A stretch of 64,000 nucleotides of DNA from an uncultured Anaerolineales bacterium (GCA_937135955.1 CAKZOB010000042.1:1-64000); one strand, 5' to 3'. Counted from the first letter of the stretch, positions 8,381 to 17,268 are shown. Numbers and translations: made by a program. Notes: a model not told the origin generated them from the sequence alone.

Positions 8381-8806
8381 GTGGACGTGCTGCTCCTGGT
8401 TTTGCGGCTGGCAGCGGGAGCTGTGCTGCTGCTCTTCATCGGCGCTGTGCTGGTGATCTTATGGCGCGACTTCCAGGCCGCAACGCTGGCCCTGGGCGAG
8501 CCAGGCCGCCAACGGGGACGGCTGGTGGTGGTGCGCGGAGACGCTGTGCGCGCCGGAACCGTGTTCACCCTGTTGCCGCTAACCAGCCTGGGCCGCGCGC
8601 CGACCAATACCATTGTCCTCAACGACACCTTCTGCAGTCAGGAGCACGCCTGGATCATGCGCCGCGATGGGCAGTGGTGGCTGGAGGATCGCGGCAGCAG
8701 CAACGGCACGCGCCTCAACGGGGAACGCATCAGCGAGCCGGTGGTGCTGTCGTCTGGCGACGTGATCGGCATCGGGCGGCTGGAACTGCGCGTAGAACTG
8801 GAATGA
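8381..8806 (+). CDS. Membrane-anchored FHA-domain protein (FhaB-like)
   Basis: This 141-residue protein has one N-terminal membrane helix (about residues 3-27, LLLVLRLAAGAVLLLFIGAV) and a cytoplasmic FHA domain at about 60-140 with LGRAPTN, SQEHAW and SSNGTRLNG. The layout matches FhaB/FipA, which is phosphorylated by PknB and linked to septal wall synthesis. The GTG start follows GAGGTGAGG. It is the second gene of the FHA pair, and the GNAT gene follows after 38 bases. Confidence 0.87.
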   Translation: MDVLLLVLRLAAGAVLLLFIGAVLVILWRDFQAATLALGEPGRQRGRLVVVRGDAVRAGTVFTLLPLTSLGRAPTNTIVLNDTFCSQEHAWIMRRDGQWWLEDRGSSNGTRLNGERISEPVVLSSGDVIGIGRLELRVELE

Positions 8807-8844
8807 ATGATCGGTACCCGGTCTGATGAGGAGGGCATAGCAGG

Positions 8845-9342
8845 GTGAATGCTGCCCCAGATGTGATCGTCCGGCTCTTTACACCAGCGGACTTGATCCC
8901 ATGCACCGAGGTCGAACGAGCCGTCTATGGCAGCGGGGCCTACTCGACCTATTTCTTCCGCCAGCTTTACGATCTGTTTCCTCGCTTGCTGTGGGTGGCC
9001 GAAGATCGGCGCATGGGCAAAATCGTGGGACATCTGTGCGCGGCCATCGGTCAGGGCGGGCAGACTGGCTGGATGCTCAACACGGCGGTGCTGGCGCACT
9101 ATCGTCGTCAGGGCGTTGGGCGGCGACTCATGGAGCAGGGCATGGCGGAGTTGCGGGCGGCGGGCGTGCAGCGCGTTCTGGTCACTGCGGAGCCGGAAAA
9201 CGAAGCGGCGTTACGGCTCTATGAGAAGTTCGGTTTTCAGCCCGTGCGGCTTGAACCGGACTATTACGGCGACGGCTGCGACCGCCTGGTTCTGGAATGT
9301 CGGGTGATGCAAGCGGAAGTGACTCAACAGGAGGGATCATAG
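8845..9342 (+). CDS. GNAT-family N-acetyltransferase (RimI-like)
   Basis: At 165 residues it has the normal GNAT length. The acetyl-CoA loop is RRQGVGRRLM (motif A, around residue 90), followed by VLVTAEPENEAALRLYEKFGF, the strand-helix typical of RimI and related enzymes. The substrate is unknown; RimI-like enzymes acetylate protein N-termini or small amines. The GTG start has GAGGAGGGC upstream. It is probably co-transcribed with the FHA pair and with the SDR gene four bases downstream. Confidence 0.85.
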   Translation: MNAAPDVIVRLFTPADLIPCTEVERAVYGSGAYSTYFFRQLYDLFPRLLWVAEDRRMGKIVGHLCAAIGQGGQTGWMLNTAVLAHYRRQGVGRRLMEQGMAELRAAGVQRVLVTAEPENEAALRLYEKFGFQPVRLEPDYYGDGCDRLVLECRVMQAEVTQQEGS

Positions 9343-9346
9343 TCCG

Positions 9347-10138
9347 ATGAACCTGGGTCTGGAAGGAGCGCGGGTATTCGTGGCGGCCAGCAGCGCCGGA
9401 CTCGGTGCGGCGGTAGCCCGCCGCTTCGTCCTGGAGGGGGCCGCTGTCGCCATCAACGGGCGCGACGCACAGCGCCTGGCCGTGACGGCGGAGCGGCTGC
9501 GCGCAGAAACCGGGCGCACGGTGTTGGAGTTGCCCGGCGACGTGGCGCAGCCTGAGGAGGTCTATGCGATGGTGGCGCGGGCAGCCGAGCAACTGGGCGG
9601 CCTGGATATTCTGGTCACCAATGCGGGCGGGCCACCGACGGGCACCTTTGACAGCGTCGAACCGGCGGATTACGAGCTGGCCTTCCGGCTCAACTTCATG
9701 AGCGCCGTGCACCTGATCCGCGCCGCGCTGCCACACCTGCGGCGGAGTCAACGTGCGGCCATCCTCACCGTCACCTCGGTGACGGTCAAGCAGCCGGTGA
9801 ATAACCTGATCCTGTCGAACAGCGTGCGCATGGCTGTGGCTGGGCTGACCAAGTCGCTGGCCAACGAACTCGGCCCGCAAGGGATTCGCGTCAACAGCAT
9901 TCTGCCCGGCTATACCCGCACGGAGCGCGTACAGCAACTGATGGAGAAGCGGGCGCAGGCCGAGGGGATTTCGGTAGAAGAAGCCTACGCCCGGCAGGCA
10001 GCGAGCAGTCCCCTGGGGCGGCTGGGCGAACCGGAAGAGTTCGCCAATGTGGCTGTGTTCCTGTGCTCGCCGGCTGCCGGTTATGTGCACGGCGCGATGA
10101 TCCCGGTGGACGGGGGGATGATCGCCGCGACGTTGTGA
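9347..10138 (+). CDS. SDR-family protein lacking the usual Tyr-x3-Lys catalytic pair
   Basis: A 263-residue classical SDR fold: the Rossmann glycine motif is ASSAGLGAA near residue 14, the NAGG strand is present, Ser sits in TVTSVTV, and the end is PVDGGM. It resembles 3-oxoacyl-ACP reductases. Where YxxxK should stand the sequence reads SNSVR (Ser157 to Arg161), so both the general acid and the lysine are changed. The downstream helix (LTKSLANELGPQGIRVN) aligns well, so this is not a frameshift. A subgroup of SDRs annotated as reductases shares this change. Either chemistry differs or the protein only binds NAD(P). Its stop is followed by a separate promoter. Confidence 0.85.
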   Translation: MNLGLEGARVFVAASSAGLGAAVARRFVLEGAAVAINGRDAQRLAVTAERLRAETGRTVLELPGDVAQPEEVYAMVARAAEQLGGLDILVTNAGGPPTGTFDSVEPADYELAFRLNFMSAVHLIRAALPHLRRSQRAAILTVTSVTVKQPVNNLILSNSVRMAVAGLTKSLANELGPQGIRVNSILPGYTRTERVQQLMEKRAQAEGISVEEAYARQAASSPLGRLGEPEEFANVAVFLCSPAAGYVHGAMIPVDGGMIAATL

Positions 10139-10144
10139 GACCGC

Positions 10145-10174
10145 TTGTCCGGCGGTGCGACGCAGTGCTATCAT
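10145..10174 (+). promoter_or_regulatory. Promoter of the TolB/SH3 exported protein gene
   Basis: TTGTCC at 10145-10150, 18-base spacer, TGC-TATCAT with the -10 at 10169-10174. The start codon at 10209 has AAGGAG at 10197-10202. Confidence 0.6.
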
Positions 10175-10208
10175 GAGGTCCAGTTGACTCGGACGAAGGA
10201 GCGCGCTC

Positions 10209-11486
10209 ATGACCCGACACAAACGCCTGATGATGCTGATACTGGTGGTGACAATGGCTGCGCTGGGAAGGGCAGCACTGGCGCAACGGAGCGATTTCGC
10301 CGTGCCGCCGGGCCGGGTGGTGGCTGGCGACGACGACGGCCTGTTCCTTATGCTGGCCGACGGCAGCGGCAAGCAGTATCTGGCGCAGGAGCAGGAAGCC
10401 GATTGCTGGCTGCGCGATGGCGTCTGGAGTCCGGACGGCACCATGATCATGTACACGGCCATCTGCGGCGGTGAATCGCCGGGTGACTGGCGTCCAGACC
10501 CAGAGCGGACAGACCTGCGCGAGCGTACCGCTCAGGTGATGCTGGTGGATGTGGCGACGGGAAACGTCCGCGAACTGGTGCCGGGCGATGGCATGCACCA
10601 GGATTACGCGGGAGACTGGCATCCGAACGGCGAGCAACTGATCATCTACTCGGATCGCGACCCAAGCGGCATTTTCAACCTGTTTCTGTATAAACTGGCC
10701 GACGGCTCGCTGACGCAACTGACGACCTTCGACAGTAACGTGAGCCGCGTTTCGTTCGACCCTGGCGGCAACTATGTGCTTTACAACCGCCGCATTGTGG
10801 AAGACGACGACATTCGTTTCGAGGTGCGCGCGTTCGACCTGAACACACAGACGGAGATAGCGGTCGCCAGGGGCATCACGCCGAACTGGAGTCCGGATGG
10901 GCGCTGGATCGCCTATGCGACCGAAGGTGAGGTGTCCGACATCTTCGTCATGCCCGCCGACTGCATCTACAACGGCGGTGGCTGCGATGCTGAGACCAAC
11001 GCTCGCAATGTGACGCTATCACCGGCGGTGGCCGAACGCGAGCCAGTCTTCAGTCCCGATCAGACACAGTTGCTCTATGTGCGCGATACGGACGACGCTC
11101 TGGGAACCCTGACCTGGGACATCTTCCGCCATGATCTGCGCACCGGGCTGCACACCAACCTGACCAACACCCCCGACCGCGAAGAACGGCACCGCGGCTG
11201 GGAGCGCGTAGCAGACGTTACGCCGGTGGATGTGGCGACAGTGTTGCCAGTGGTGGCGCGGGTGCGCACTGCCGAGGGCGCAGCCAACCTGCGCGCCGAG
11301 CCGAGTACCAATGCGGAGATCGTGGGCGTGGTGCCGCGGGATACGTTGCTCATCGTTGACGGAGCGCGGCCCGACCGCACCTGGTACCGCGTGACGCTGC
11401 CAGCAGATGGTTCGCAGGCGTGGATTTACGGCAACCTGATTGTGGCCGCTGCCGGTGACCTGGCCAGCGTGCCGGTGGTAGAGTAG
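10209..11486 (+). CDS. Exported TolB-like beta-propeller protein with C-terminal SH3 domain
   Basis: The 425-residue protein has a signal peptide at residues 1 to about 25 (MTRHKRLMMLILVVTMAALG, cut near ALA-Q). WD40-like/PD40 propeller blades follow, each with the WSPDG or FDPGG type motif (VWSPDG, DWHPNG, NWSPDG, FSPDQ), at about 60-345. The end (about 350-420) is a bacterial SH3 domain (ANLRAEPSTNAEIVGVVPRDT). It is likely extracytoplasmic and binds protein or glycan; no enzyme motif is seen. It is a single gene, convergent with the CorC gene at 11507. Confidence 0.82.
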   Translation: MTRHKRLMMLILVVTMAALGRAALAQRSDFAVPPGRVVAGDDDGLFLMLADGSGKQYLAQEQEADCWLRDGVWSPDGTMIMYTAICGGESPGDWRPDPERTDLRERTAQVMLVDVATGNVRELVPGDGMHQDYAGDWHPNGEQLIIYSDRDPSGIFNLFLYKLADGSLTQLTTFDSNVSRVSFDPGGNYVLYNRRIVEDDDIRFEVRAFDLNTQTEIAVARGITPNWSPDGRWIAYATEGEVSDIFVMPADCIYNGGGCDAETNARNVTLSPAVAEREPVFSPDQTQLLYVRDTDDALGTLTWDIFRHDLRTGLHTNLTNTPDREERHRGWERVADVTPVDVATVLPVVARVRTAEGAANLRAEPSTNAEIVGVVPRDTLLIVDGARPDRTWYRVTLPADGSQAWIYGNLIVAAAGDLASVPVVE

Positions 11487-11506
11487 GGGGCAGGGGCGAG
11501 CGTCTG

Positions 11507-12853
11507 CTAAAGTTGTGCTGGCAGAGCCGGATCGGTCGAAGCGCGTGGCACGAACTGTACCTGGGCCACGCGCATTTCGTCCATAGCCACCACGATCACA
11601 TCGTAGGCACCGTAGGTGACGCGGTCGCCAACTACGGGGATGCGATCCAGACATTCGGCCACATAGCCGCCGATGGTGGCGGAGTGCACTTCGCAGCCGG
11701 GATCGCCGAAGCGCTCGGCAATGTCGCTGAGCGTGGTCAGGCCGTCCACGATGGGGGCGGCGGTGTCTTCGCCGGTGGACGCTGTTTCAGCATCGAACTC
11801 GTCCTGTACCTCTCCGATCAACTCTTCCAGGATGTCTTCCATGGTGGCGATGCCTGCCATGCCGCCGAACTCGTCCACTACCACGGTGAAGGGCATTTTG
11901 GCCCGCTGCATCTGCTCCAGGACACGGCCTACATTGGCCATTTCGGGGAAGTAAAGCGGAGTGCGCAGCACCGAACGAAGGTCGAAGGACGCTTGCCCGC
12001 AGATCAGAGCCGGTTGGTGCACGATGGCATCGAACAGGTCTTTGGCGTGCAACACGCCGACCACCTGATCCAGCGAGTCCTGGTAGACCGGATAGCGCGA
12101 ATAGGTGCCGGAAGCGACGCGCTGCAGCACAACCGGTAGCGGCGCATCTACCGGGATGCCTTCGACTTCCACGCGCGGCTGCATGACATCGCGCAGATAC
12201 AGGTCGCCAAAGTCGAAGGCGCGCTGCACCAGGCGCTCCTCGGTATCTTCCAGCAGTCCGGCTTCGCGGGAGGAATGGACGAGCATCAGCAGTTCCTCGG
12301 CGGAATGGACGCGCTCGTGCCCGCTGGTGGGTTCGAAGCCCAGCAGACGCACCACACTGTTGCCGATGCTGTTCATCACGAAGATCACCGGGCGAAACAG
12401 ATGCATGAAGGCGGTCACGGGGCGGGCGACGATGATGGCGGTGCCTTCGGGCCGTTGCAGCGCAATGGATTTGGGAACCAGCTCGCCCAGCGCGATGTGC
12501 AACATGGTGACGATAGAAAAGGCCACGGCGAAGGAGAACCCCACCCCCAGGGCGTGTGACAGATCGGTGGGTAGCAGCGATTCCAGGGCCGATTCCACCA
12601 GGTGTCCCAGCGCCGGTTCGCCGATCCAGCCCAGACCCAGGCTCGTCAGGGTGATGCCCAATTGCGTGGCGGCGATATAGCTATCCAGGCGCTGAATAGC
12701 GCGTTGGGCAGCGCGCGCGCCCGTGTGCCCTTCGGCGGCGAGTTGAGCGATGCGCGTCCGCCGTGCGCCGACGAAAGCGAATTCCGCCGCCACGAAGACG
12801 CCGTTAACAAATACCAGCCCGAAGACAGCCAGTAAGCCGATGACCGTGTTCAT
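11507..12853 (-). CDS. HlyC/CorC-type (CNNM) transporter with CBS pair
   Basis: A 448-residue protein with the standard order: a DUF21/CNNM membrane domain with about four helices (residues 1-185, starting VIGLLAVFGLVFVNGVFVAA), two CBS domains (about 205-325) and a C-terminal CorC_HlyC domain (about 345-430). The family exports Mg2+ or other divalent cations with Na+ coupling, with CBS sensing of nucleotide. The EFGGMAGIATMEDILEELIG stretch between CBS2 and the C-terminal domain is diagnostic. No partner gene is adjacent. Confidence 0.92.
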   Translation of the reverse strand: MNTVIGLLAVFGLVFVNGVFVAAEFAFVGARRTRIAQLAAEGHTGARAAQRAIQRLDSYIAATQLGITLTSLGLGWIGEPALGHLVESALESLLPTDLSHALGVGFSFAVAFSIVTMLHIALGELVPKSIALQRPEGTAIIVARPVTAFMHLFRPVIFVMNSIGNSVVRLLGFEPTSGHERVHSAEELLMLVHSSREAGLLEDTEERLVQRAFDFGDLYLRDVMQPRVEVEGIPVDAPLPVVLQRVASGTYSRYPVYQDSLDQVVGVLHAKDLFDAIVHQPALICGQASFDLRSVLRTPLYFPEMANVGRVLEQMQRAKMPFTVVVDEFGGMAGIATMEDILEELIGEVQDEFDAETASTGEDTAAPIVDGLTTLSDIAERFGDPGCEVHSATIGGYVAECLDRIPVVGDRVTYGAYDVIVVAMDEMRVAQVQFVPRASTDPALPAQL

Positions 12854-13004
12854 GGTATTTCACCGTAGTGTCCAGCCGACCCGATCGCGCGATCCGCGGT
12901 TGCCTGTTAACCTTAGCATAGACTCGCAGTGTCCAACAGGGGTAGTTGATACAGGCGGAGGGATCGCATCAAAACTGGCCAGCAGAACCATGGGCAGGAG
13001 TAAG

Positions 13005-13250
13005 CTCAGGTGTGATCTTCTGGTTGACCTCACCCCCGCTCGGCGCTCGCGCGCCTCACTGCCCCCTCTCCGACGCGGCTTATCATTACCCACAAGTCTC
13101 CCCTCACCCCTCAATCCCCTCTCCCAACGTGTATAGACCGGAGACATGGGTAACACCTCCAGAGTACCATCAAAGGGGCTGGGGGATGAGAGTCCTCGGA
13201 CGGAGCAAAACCGTTGACACCCTTTGCTCGCAGCTCTCCTCGCAGCGGCA
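13005..13250. repeat. Intergenic repeat, family 1, copy C (diverged)
   Basis: The gap 12854-13304 holds the CCTCACCCCCGCTCGGCGCTCG block, the CTTATCATTACCCACA block also present in copy B, and the CCTTTGCTCGCA tail. There is no gene in this gap. A TTGACA at 13214-13219 lies too far from the -10 at 13265 to form one promoter with it. Confidence 0.7.
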
Positions 13251-13264
13251 CACGACAAAGCAGG

Positions 13265-13270
13265 TATAAT
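13265..13270 (+). promoter_or_regulatory. -10 element upstream of the PPC-domain gene
   Basis: A perfect TATAAT 35 bases before the ATG at 13305, followed by AGGAGAAG as ribosome site. No matching -35. Confidence 0.5.
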
Positions 13271-13304
13271 CCGCGCCAGACAGGATTGCTCCAGGAGAAG
13301 AACG

Positions 13305-14336
13305 ATGCGTCCACTAACAGGGTCGTCGGCTCTGCTACTCCTCCTCTGCGCGGCTCTCGTCACGCCACTGGCCCAGGCGCAGGACGGACAATCTCTGCGC
13401 TATGGCGAGGCCGTCCAGGGTTCCCTCAATCCTTCCGCGTCCGAGCAGGACTGGCGCTTCAGCGGCAACGCCGGCGACTGGATACTGGTGGACATGCGGG
13501 CCATTGGCGACGGCGAACTGGACACCTTCTTGACGCTGCTCGACCCCCAGGGTAACGCGCTCGCCAGCGACGACGATAGCGGCGAGGGCACCAACGCCCG
13601 CCTCGGCCCGCTCAAGCTCCCCGCCGACGGTGAATACACCATCCTAGCCGGGCGCTACGATGGCGCTGGCGCGTATTTGCTGACCCTGCTGAACCTGGCC
13701 CTGTTGCCTGCCTTAGCCCCGCAGAAGCCGTTGATCGGAGCGCTCAGCGACCAGCACCCCGCCGACTTCTTCGCTCTGGCTGTCCCTGAGCCGGGAGGAC
13801 GCCCGCTCGGCCTCAGTGTCCGCAGCAGCGATCCAGCCCGCCCCTCCATCCTCAGCGTTTACGGAACTCAGGGTATGCTGGCCAGCACCGAAGATAGCGG
13901 CGGCGAGACTCTTGACCCGCTGTTGCTCGTCGCCGAAGAACTTTACGCTGTAGTGGTCGGCTGGAGCGGCCAACCGGGGGGCGAAACCTACGAACTGTGG
14001 CTAACCGACTCGCGCGTCCCCCTGCTCCTGCCAGATCAGTCAGTAGAGATTCTGCTGGAACCGCAGGCGGGAGCCGCATACTTCTTCGAGGGGGAAGAGG
14101 GCACAACGGCACGGCTGACGATCGATGCTGCTGCAGGCATAGCGCCCGCGTTGACCGTCACCATGCCCGGCAATGGCGATATCCTGTTCCGCAACGAGGG
14201 ATCACAGACGCGCGCCCTGACCGTGACGCTTGACCTCCCCGCGCGGGGTCTCTATCGCCTGGACATCAGCGACGCGAGCGGGCACAGACTGCCGGGCACG
14301 GTCCGACTATTGCTCGAAATCCTGCCCCTGGGTTAG
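13305..14336 (+). CDS. Exported PPC-domain (pre-peptidase C-terminal) protein
   Basis: The 343-residue protein has a signal peptide (residues 1-24, ending PLAQAQ) and then one clear bacterial pre-peptidase C-terminal domain (about 27-125: FSGNAGDWILVDM, DTFLTLLDPQGN, DDDSGEGTNA, YTILAGRYDG). The remaining 200 residues appear to be further beta-rich copies with weaker similarity. PPC domains are secreted beta-sandwich modules that fold beside proteases or bind cell-wall or matrix material; no catalytic domain is present. The stop codon TAG overlaps by two bases the stop of the convergent SufT-like gene. Confidence 0.8.
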   Translation: MRPLTGSSALLLLLCAALVTPLAQAQDGQSLRYGEAVQGSLNPSASEQDWRFSGNAGDWILVDMRAIGDGELDTFLTLLDPQGNALASDDDSGEGTNARLGPLKLPADGEYTILAGRYDGAGAYLLTLLNLALLPALAPQKPLIGALSDQHPADFFALAVPEPGGRPLGLSVRSSDPARPSILSVYGTQGMLASTEDSGGETLDPLLLVAEELYAVVVGWSGQPGGETYELWLTDSRVPLLLPDQSVEILLEPQAGAAYFFEGEEGTTARLTIDAAAGIAPALTVTMPGNGDILFRNEGSQTRALTVTLDLPARGLYRLDISDASGHRLPGTVRLLLEILPLG

Positions 14337-14665
14337 AACAGGCCCCAATCGCGCAGCGCGCCTTCCTCGGCCATCGAAGGGTCCCAGATCTCCATCCCCA
14401 CCTCAATGGTCGTCGGCACGCCCAGCGTTTCCTGGGCTTTGCGGCGTGTCGCCTCCAGCAGTTGCGGCGCATAGGGACAGAACGGCGTGGTCAGGATCAT
14501 CACAATATGGGCGCGATCGTCCTCGATGGTCATCTCGCGGATCAGACCCAGTTCCACCACGTTCAGCCCGATTTCCGGATCAACGATTTCGCGCAACGCC
14601 TCGCGCACCAGGTGTTCTCTTTCCTCGCGCGACATGGCGCTGAGTTGTGGCGACTGATCAGACAT
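14333..14665 (-). CDS. MIP18/DUF59 family Fe-S assembly factor, SufT-like
   Basis: The 110-residue protein has the DUF59 signature (ALREIVDPEIGLNVVELGLI, then TTPFCPYAPQL with the conserved Cys). SufT/MIP18 proteins help mature Fe-S proteins, and the gene stands divergent from sufC, which supports that role. PaaD-type proteins share the fold but sit with phenylacetate genes, which are absent here. The ATG at 14665 is preferred for AGGAGAG upstream; a longer start at 14698 would add 11 residues. Confidence 0.85.
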   Translation of the reverse strand: MSDQSPQLSAMSREEREHLVREALREIVDPEIGLNVVELGLIREMTIEDDRAHIVMILTTPFCPYAPQLLEATRRKAQETLGVPTTIEVGMEIWDPSMAEEGALRDWGLF

Positions 14666-14784
14666 GGATAGCTCTCCTCTACGACGTTTCACAGCCAACG
14701 TCTGCTGAGCAGAGTATAAAGCAGGGGCAAAGCCTGCGGCAATGGCGCACTTCGGATTAATTTATTAGATATTCATCTATTTTA

Positions 14785-14814
14785 TTGGCCGACTAGCCGG
14801 AACAGTGCTATAAT
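14785..14814 (+). promoter_or_regulatory. Promoter of the suf operon
   Basis: TTGGCC at 14785-14790, 18 bases, then TGC-TATAAT with the -10 at 14809-14814. The upstream stretch 14757-14786 is AT-rich (TTTATTAGATATTCATC), unlike anything nearby. The predicted start near 14821 leaves a leader of about 115 bases before sufC. Confidence 0.7.
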
Positions 14815-14837
14815 GGCACTTGATTATTGCAAAGCGT

Positions 14838-14849
14838 TCTCAATTGAGA
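14838..14849. promoter_or_regulatory. Perfect palindrome in the suf leader
   Basis: TCTCAATTGAGA, a perfect 12-base palindrome about 17 bases downstream of the predicted transcription start. Its position suits a repressor operator. It does not match the IscR or SufR consensus I know. Confidence 0.4.
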
Positions 14850-14864
14850 GAGACTCCACATCAG

Positions 14865-14877
14865 AGGTCACTGACCT
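14865..14877. promoter_or_regulatory. Second palindrome in the suf leader
   Basis: AGGTCACTGACCT, two perfect 6-base arms around a central C, 15 bases after the first palindrome. Two dyads in one leader suggest protein binding rather than chance, but no regulator gene is adjacent. Confidence 0.4.
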
Positions 14878-14936
14878 TTGATATGAGTACACACCAACCA
14901 ATTACTCGATCACCGACGAGGAGAGATAGCACAGTC

Positions 14937-15713
14937 ATGAGCGCTGCGTTGGAAATTCGCAACCTGCATGTGAGCGTCGAGGGAGAACCGATTCTCAAGG
15001 GCGTCAATCTGATCGTGCGCCAGGGCGAGATTCACGCCCTGATGGGCCCTAATGGGTCGGGCAAGAGCACGCTTTCCTACACCATCATGGGCCATCCGGC
15101 CTACGAAGTCACTGCCGGGCAAGTCATCTTCGACGGCGTGGACATCCTGGAACTGGAGCCGGACGAGCGCAGTCGTCTGGGGCTGTTCCTGGCCTTCCAG
15201 TATCCGGTCGCCATTCCGGGCGTCACCGTCGCCAACTTCCTGCGCAACGCCATCAACGCCCGTCGCCGCGCCGAGAATCCAGAAGACAAGGGCATTCCCA
15301 TCCCAGCTTTCCGCAAGCTGCTCATCGAAAAGATGGACATGCTCAAGATGGATCACGACTTCGCCGGGCGCTACCTCAACGACGGTTTCTCTGGCGGCGA
15401 GAAGAAGCGTGCGGAAATCCTGCAGATGGCCGTCCTGGAGCCGAAGATCGCCATCATGGACGAGACTGACTCCGGCCTGGACATTGACGCGCTGCGCGTC
15501 GTCTCGGAGGGCGTGAACCGGCTTGCAGGGCCGAACCTGGGTGTGCTGGTGATCACGCACTATCAGCGCATTCTCAACTACATCAAACCGCAGTTCGTGC
15601 ACATCATGATGGACGGGCAGATCGTCGAGAGCGGCGGTCCCGACCTGGCGCTGCACCTCGAAGAGCACGGCTACGACTGGCTGCGCGAAAAGCAGAACGG
15701 CAACGAGAGATAG
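14937..15713 (+). CDS. sufC: SufC, Fe-S cluster assembly ATPase
   Basis: A 258-residue ABC ATPase that drives the SufBCD scaffold. Walker A is GPNGSGKST (37-45), the signature is [11 protein letters not shown], and Walker B is [14 protein letters not shown] with the SufC-specific DETDSGLD. The closing YDWLREK region also fits SufC. ATG 14937 is chosen because it starts [11 protein letters not shown] with GAGGAGAG 11 bases upstream; earlier in-frame starts lie in the leader. First gene of the suf operon, 134 bases before sufB. Confidence 0.97.
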   Translation: MSAALEIRNLHVSVEGEPILKGVNLIVRQGEIHALMGPNGSGKSTLSYTIMGHPAYEVTAGQVIFDGVDILELEPDERSRLGLFLAFQYPVAIPGVTVANFLRNAINARRRAENPEDKGIPIPAFRKLLIEKMDMLKMDHDFAGRYLNDGFSGGEKKRAEILQMAVLEPKIAIMDETDSGLDIDALRVVSEGVNRLAGPNLGVLVITHYQRILNYIKPQFVHIMMDGQIVESGGPDLALHLEEHGYDWLREKQNGNER

Positions 15714-15847
15714 CGGTTAGCCCTCAGCGCTCAGCCGTCGGCAGGTAAGGGGACGCTGGTGATTGTTAGCTGTGCCACAGCCCTGCCACCTTCCATCAGA
15801 TCGCTGAAAGCTGAACGCCGACCGCTTTAACCAACGGAGCAACGATC
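15714..15847. repeat. sufC-sufB spacer with imperfect inverted repeat
   Basis: GGTTAGCCCTCAGCGCTCAGCCGTCGGC at the left is an imperfect inverted copy of GCTGAAAGCTGAACGCCGACCGC at the right. This looks like a short interspersed element or a transcript hairpin inside the operon. No gene seen. Confidence 0.4.
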
Positions 15848-17260
15848 ATGAGCGATGCAGAGCAGCTAAAAGGTATTCGCGAAGCCTACGACGAGCAATA
15901 CGGGTTCAGCGACCCGGAAGTATACGTCTTCAAGACGCGCAAAGGCCTCGACGAAGAAGTTGTGGCGCAGATCAGCGAGGTCAAGGGCGAGCCGCAGTGG
16001 ATGCGCGACTACCGCCTGAAGGCGCTGGAAATCTACCGCAGCAAGCCCGTCCCTACGTGGGGGGCTGATCTATCTGGCCTGCGCGAAGACGACATCTACT
16101 TCTTCGTCAAACCCGCCGAGCGCGAAGCCCGCTCCTGGGACGAAGTACCAGAGACCATCAAGCGTACCTTCGACCGGCTGGGCATCCCCGAAGCTGAACA
16201 AAAATTCCTGGCCGGCGCAGGCGCTCAGTACGACTCGGAGATGGTCTATCACCAGATTCGTAAGGAACTGGAGGCCCAGGGTGTCATCTTCAAGAGCATC
16301 GAACAGGGCCTGCGCGATCACGAAGACCTGTTCCGCCAGTATTTCGGCACTGTCGTGCCCCCGCACGATAACAAGTACGCCGCTCTCAATGCAGCGGTGT
16401 GGTCGGGTGGTTCGTTCATCTATGTCCCGCCGGGAGTCAAGGTGGAGATGCCCTTGCAGGCGTACTTCCGCCTCAACACGGCCAATATCGGGCAGTTCGA
16501 GCGCACCCTGATCATCGTGGACGAAGGCGCGTTCCTGCACTATGTCGAAGGCTGTACCGCGCCCACCTACTCCACCGACAGCCTGCACAGCGGCGTGATC
16601 GAGATCATCGTCAAGCGCGGTGCGCGTTCGCGCTACACCACCATCCAGAACTGGTCGGACAACGTCTACAACTTGGTGACGCAGCGCGCTCTAGTCTATG
16701 CCGACGCCAGTCACGAATGGGTAGATGCCAACCTGGGCAGCAAGGTCACCATGAAGTATCCCTCGGTCTTCCTGATGGAACCGGGCGCGCACGGCGAAAT
16801 CCTGTCCATCGCCTTTGCCGGTCGCGGACAGACCCAAGACGCCGGCGGCAAAGCCGTGCACATCGCGCCGCGCACCACCAGTCAGATCATCAGCAAGTCC
16901 ATCTGCAAGGATGGCGGGCGCAGCAGCTACCGCGGCCTGCTGCGGGTCTACCCGGACGCCGAGGGCAGCAAGAGCACGGTTGTGTGCGACGCGCTCTTGC
17001 TGGACGATCACAGCGAGTCCGACACCTACCCGTACATCGAGATCGAGAATCCCAACGTCACCATCGGGCACGAGGCCACGGTCAGCAAGATCGGCGACGA
17101 TCAGCTCTTCTACCTGATGAGCCGCGGCCTGAACGAAGACGAGGCCAGCGCCATGATCGTCAATGGCTTCCTGGAGCCGCTGACCAAAGAACTGCCGATG
17201 GAATACAGCATCGAGATGAACCGTCTGATTCAGCTTCAGATGGAAGGTTCGATCGGTTGA
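15848..17260 (+). CDS. sufB: SufB, Fe-S cluster scaffold subunit
   Basis: A 470-residue protein of normal SufB length. The N-terminal YGFSDPE region and the beta-helix core ([36 protein letters not shown]) match SufB closely. The C-terminus has the SufB/SufD motif [20 protein letters not shown] followed by the YLMSRG helix. With SufC and SufD it forms the SufBC2D scaffold in the cytoplasm on which clusters are built. The start has CGGAGCAACG upstream. Confidence 0.97.
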   Translation: MSDAEQLKGIREAYDEQYGFSDPEVYVFKTRKGLDEEVVAQISEVKGEPQWMRDYRLKALEIYRSKPVPTWGADLSGLREDDIYFFVKPAEREARSWDEVPETIKRTFDRLGIPEAEQKFLAGAGAQYDSEMVYHQIRKELEAQGVIFKSIEQGLRDHEDLFRQYFGTVVPPHDNKYAALNAAVWSGGSFIYVPPGVKVEMPLQAYFRLNTANIGQFERTLIIVDEGAFLHYVEGCTAPTYSTDSLHSGVIEIIVKRGARSRYTTIQNWSDNVYNLVTQRALVYADASHEWVDANLGSKVTMKYPSVFLMEPGAHGEILSIAFAGRGQTQDAGGKAVHIAPRTTSQIISKSICKDGGRSSYRGLLRVYPDAEGSKSTVVCDALLLDDHSESDTYPYIEIENPNVTIGHEATVSKIGDDQLFYLMSRGLNEDEASAMIVNGFLEPLTKELPMEYSIEMNRLIQLQMEGSIG

Positions 17261-17268
17261 CGCACAGA

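Noticed and set aside
13214-13219. TTGACA as a -35 for the PPC-domain gene
   Set aside because: It is about 45 bases upstream of the only good -10, far from the 16-18 base spacing.
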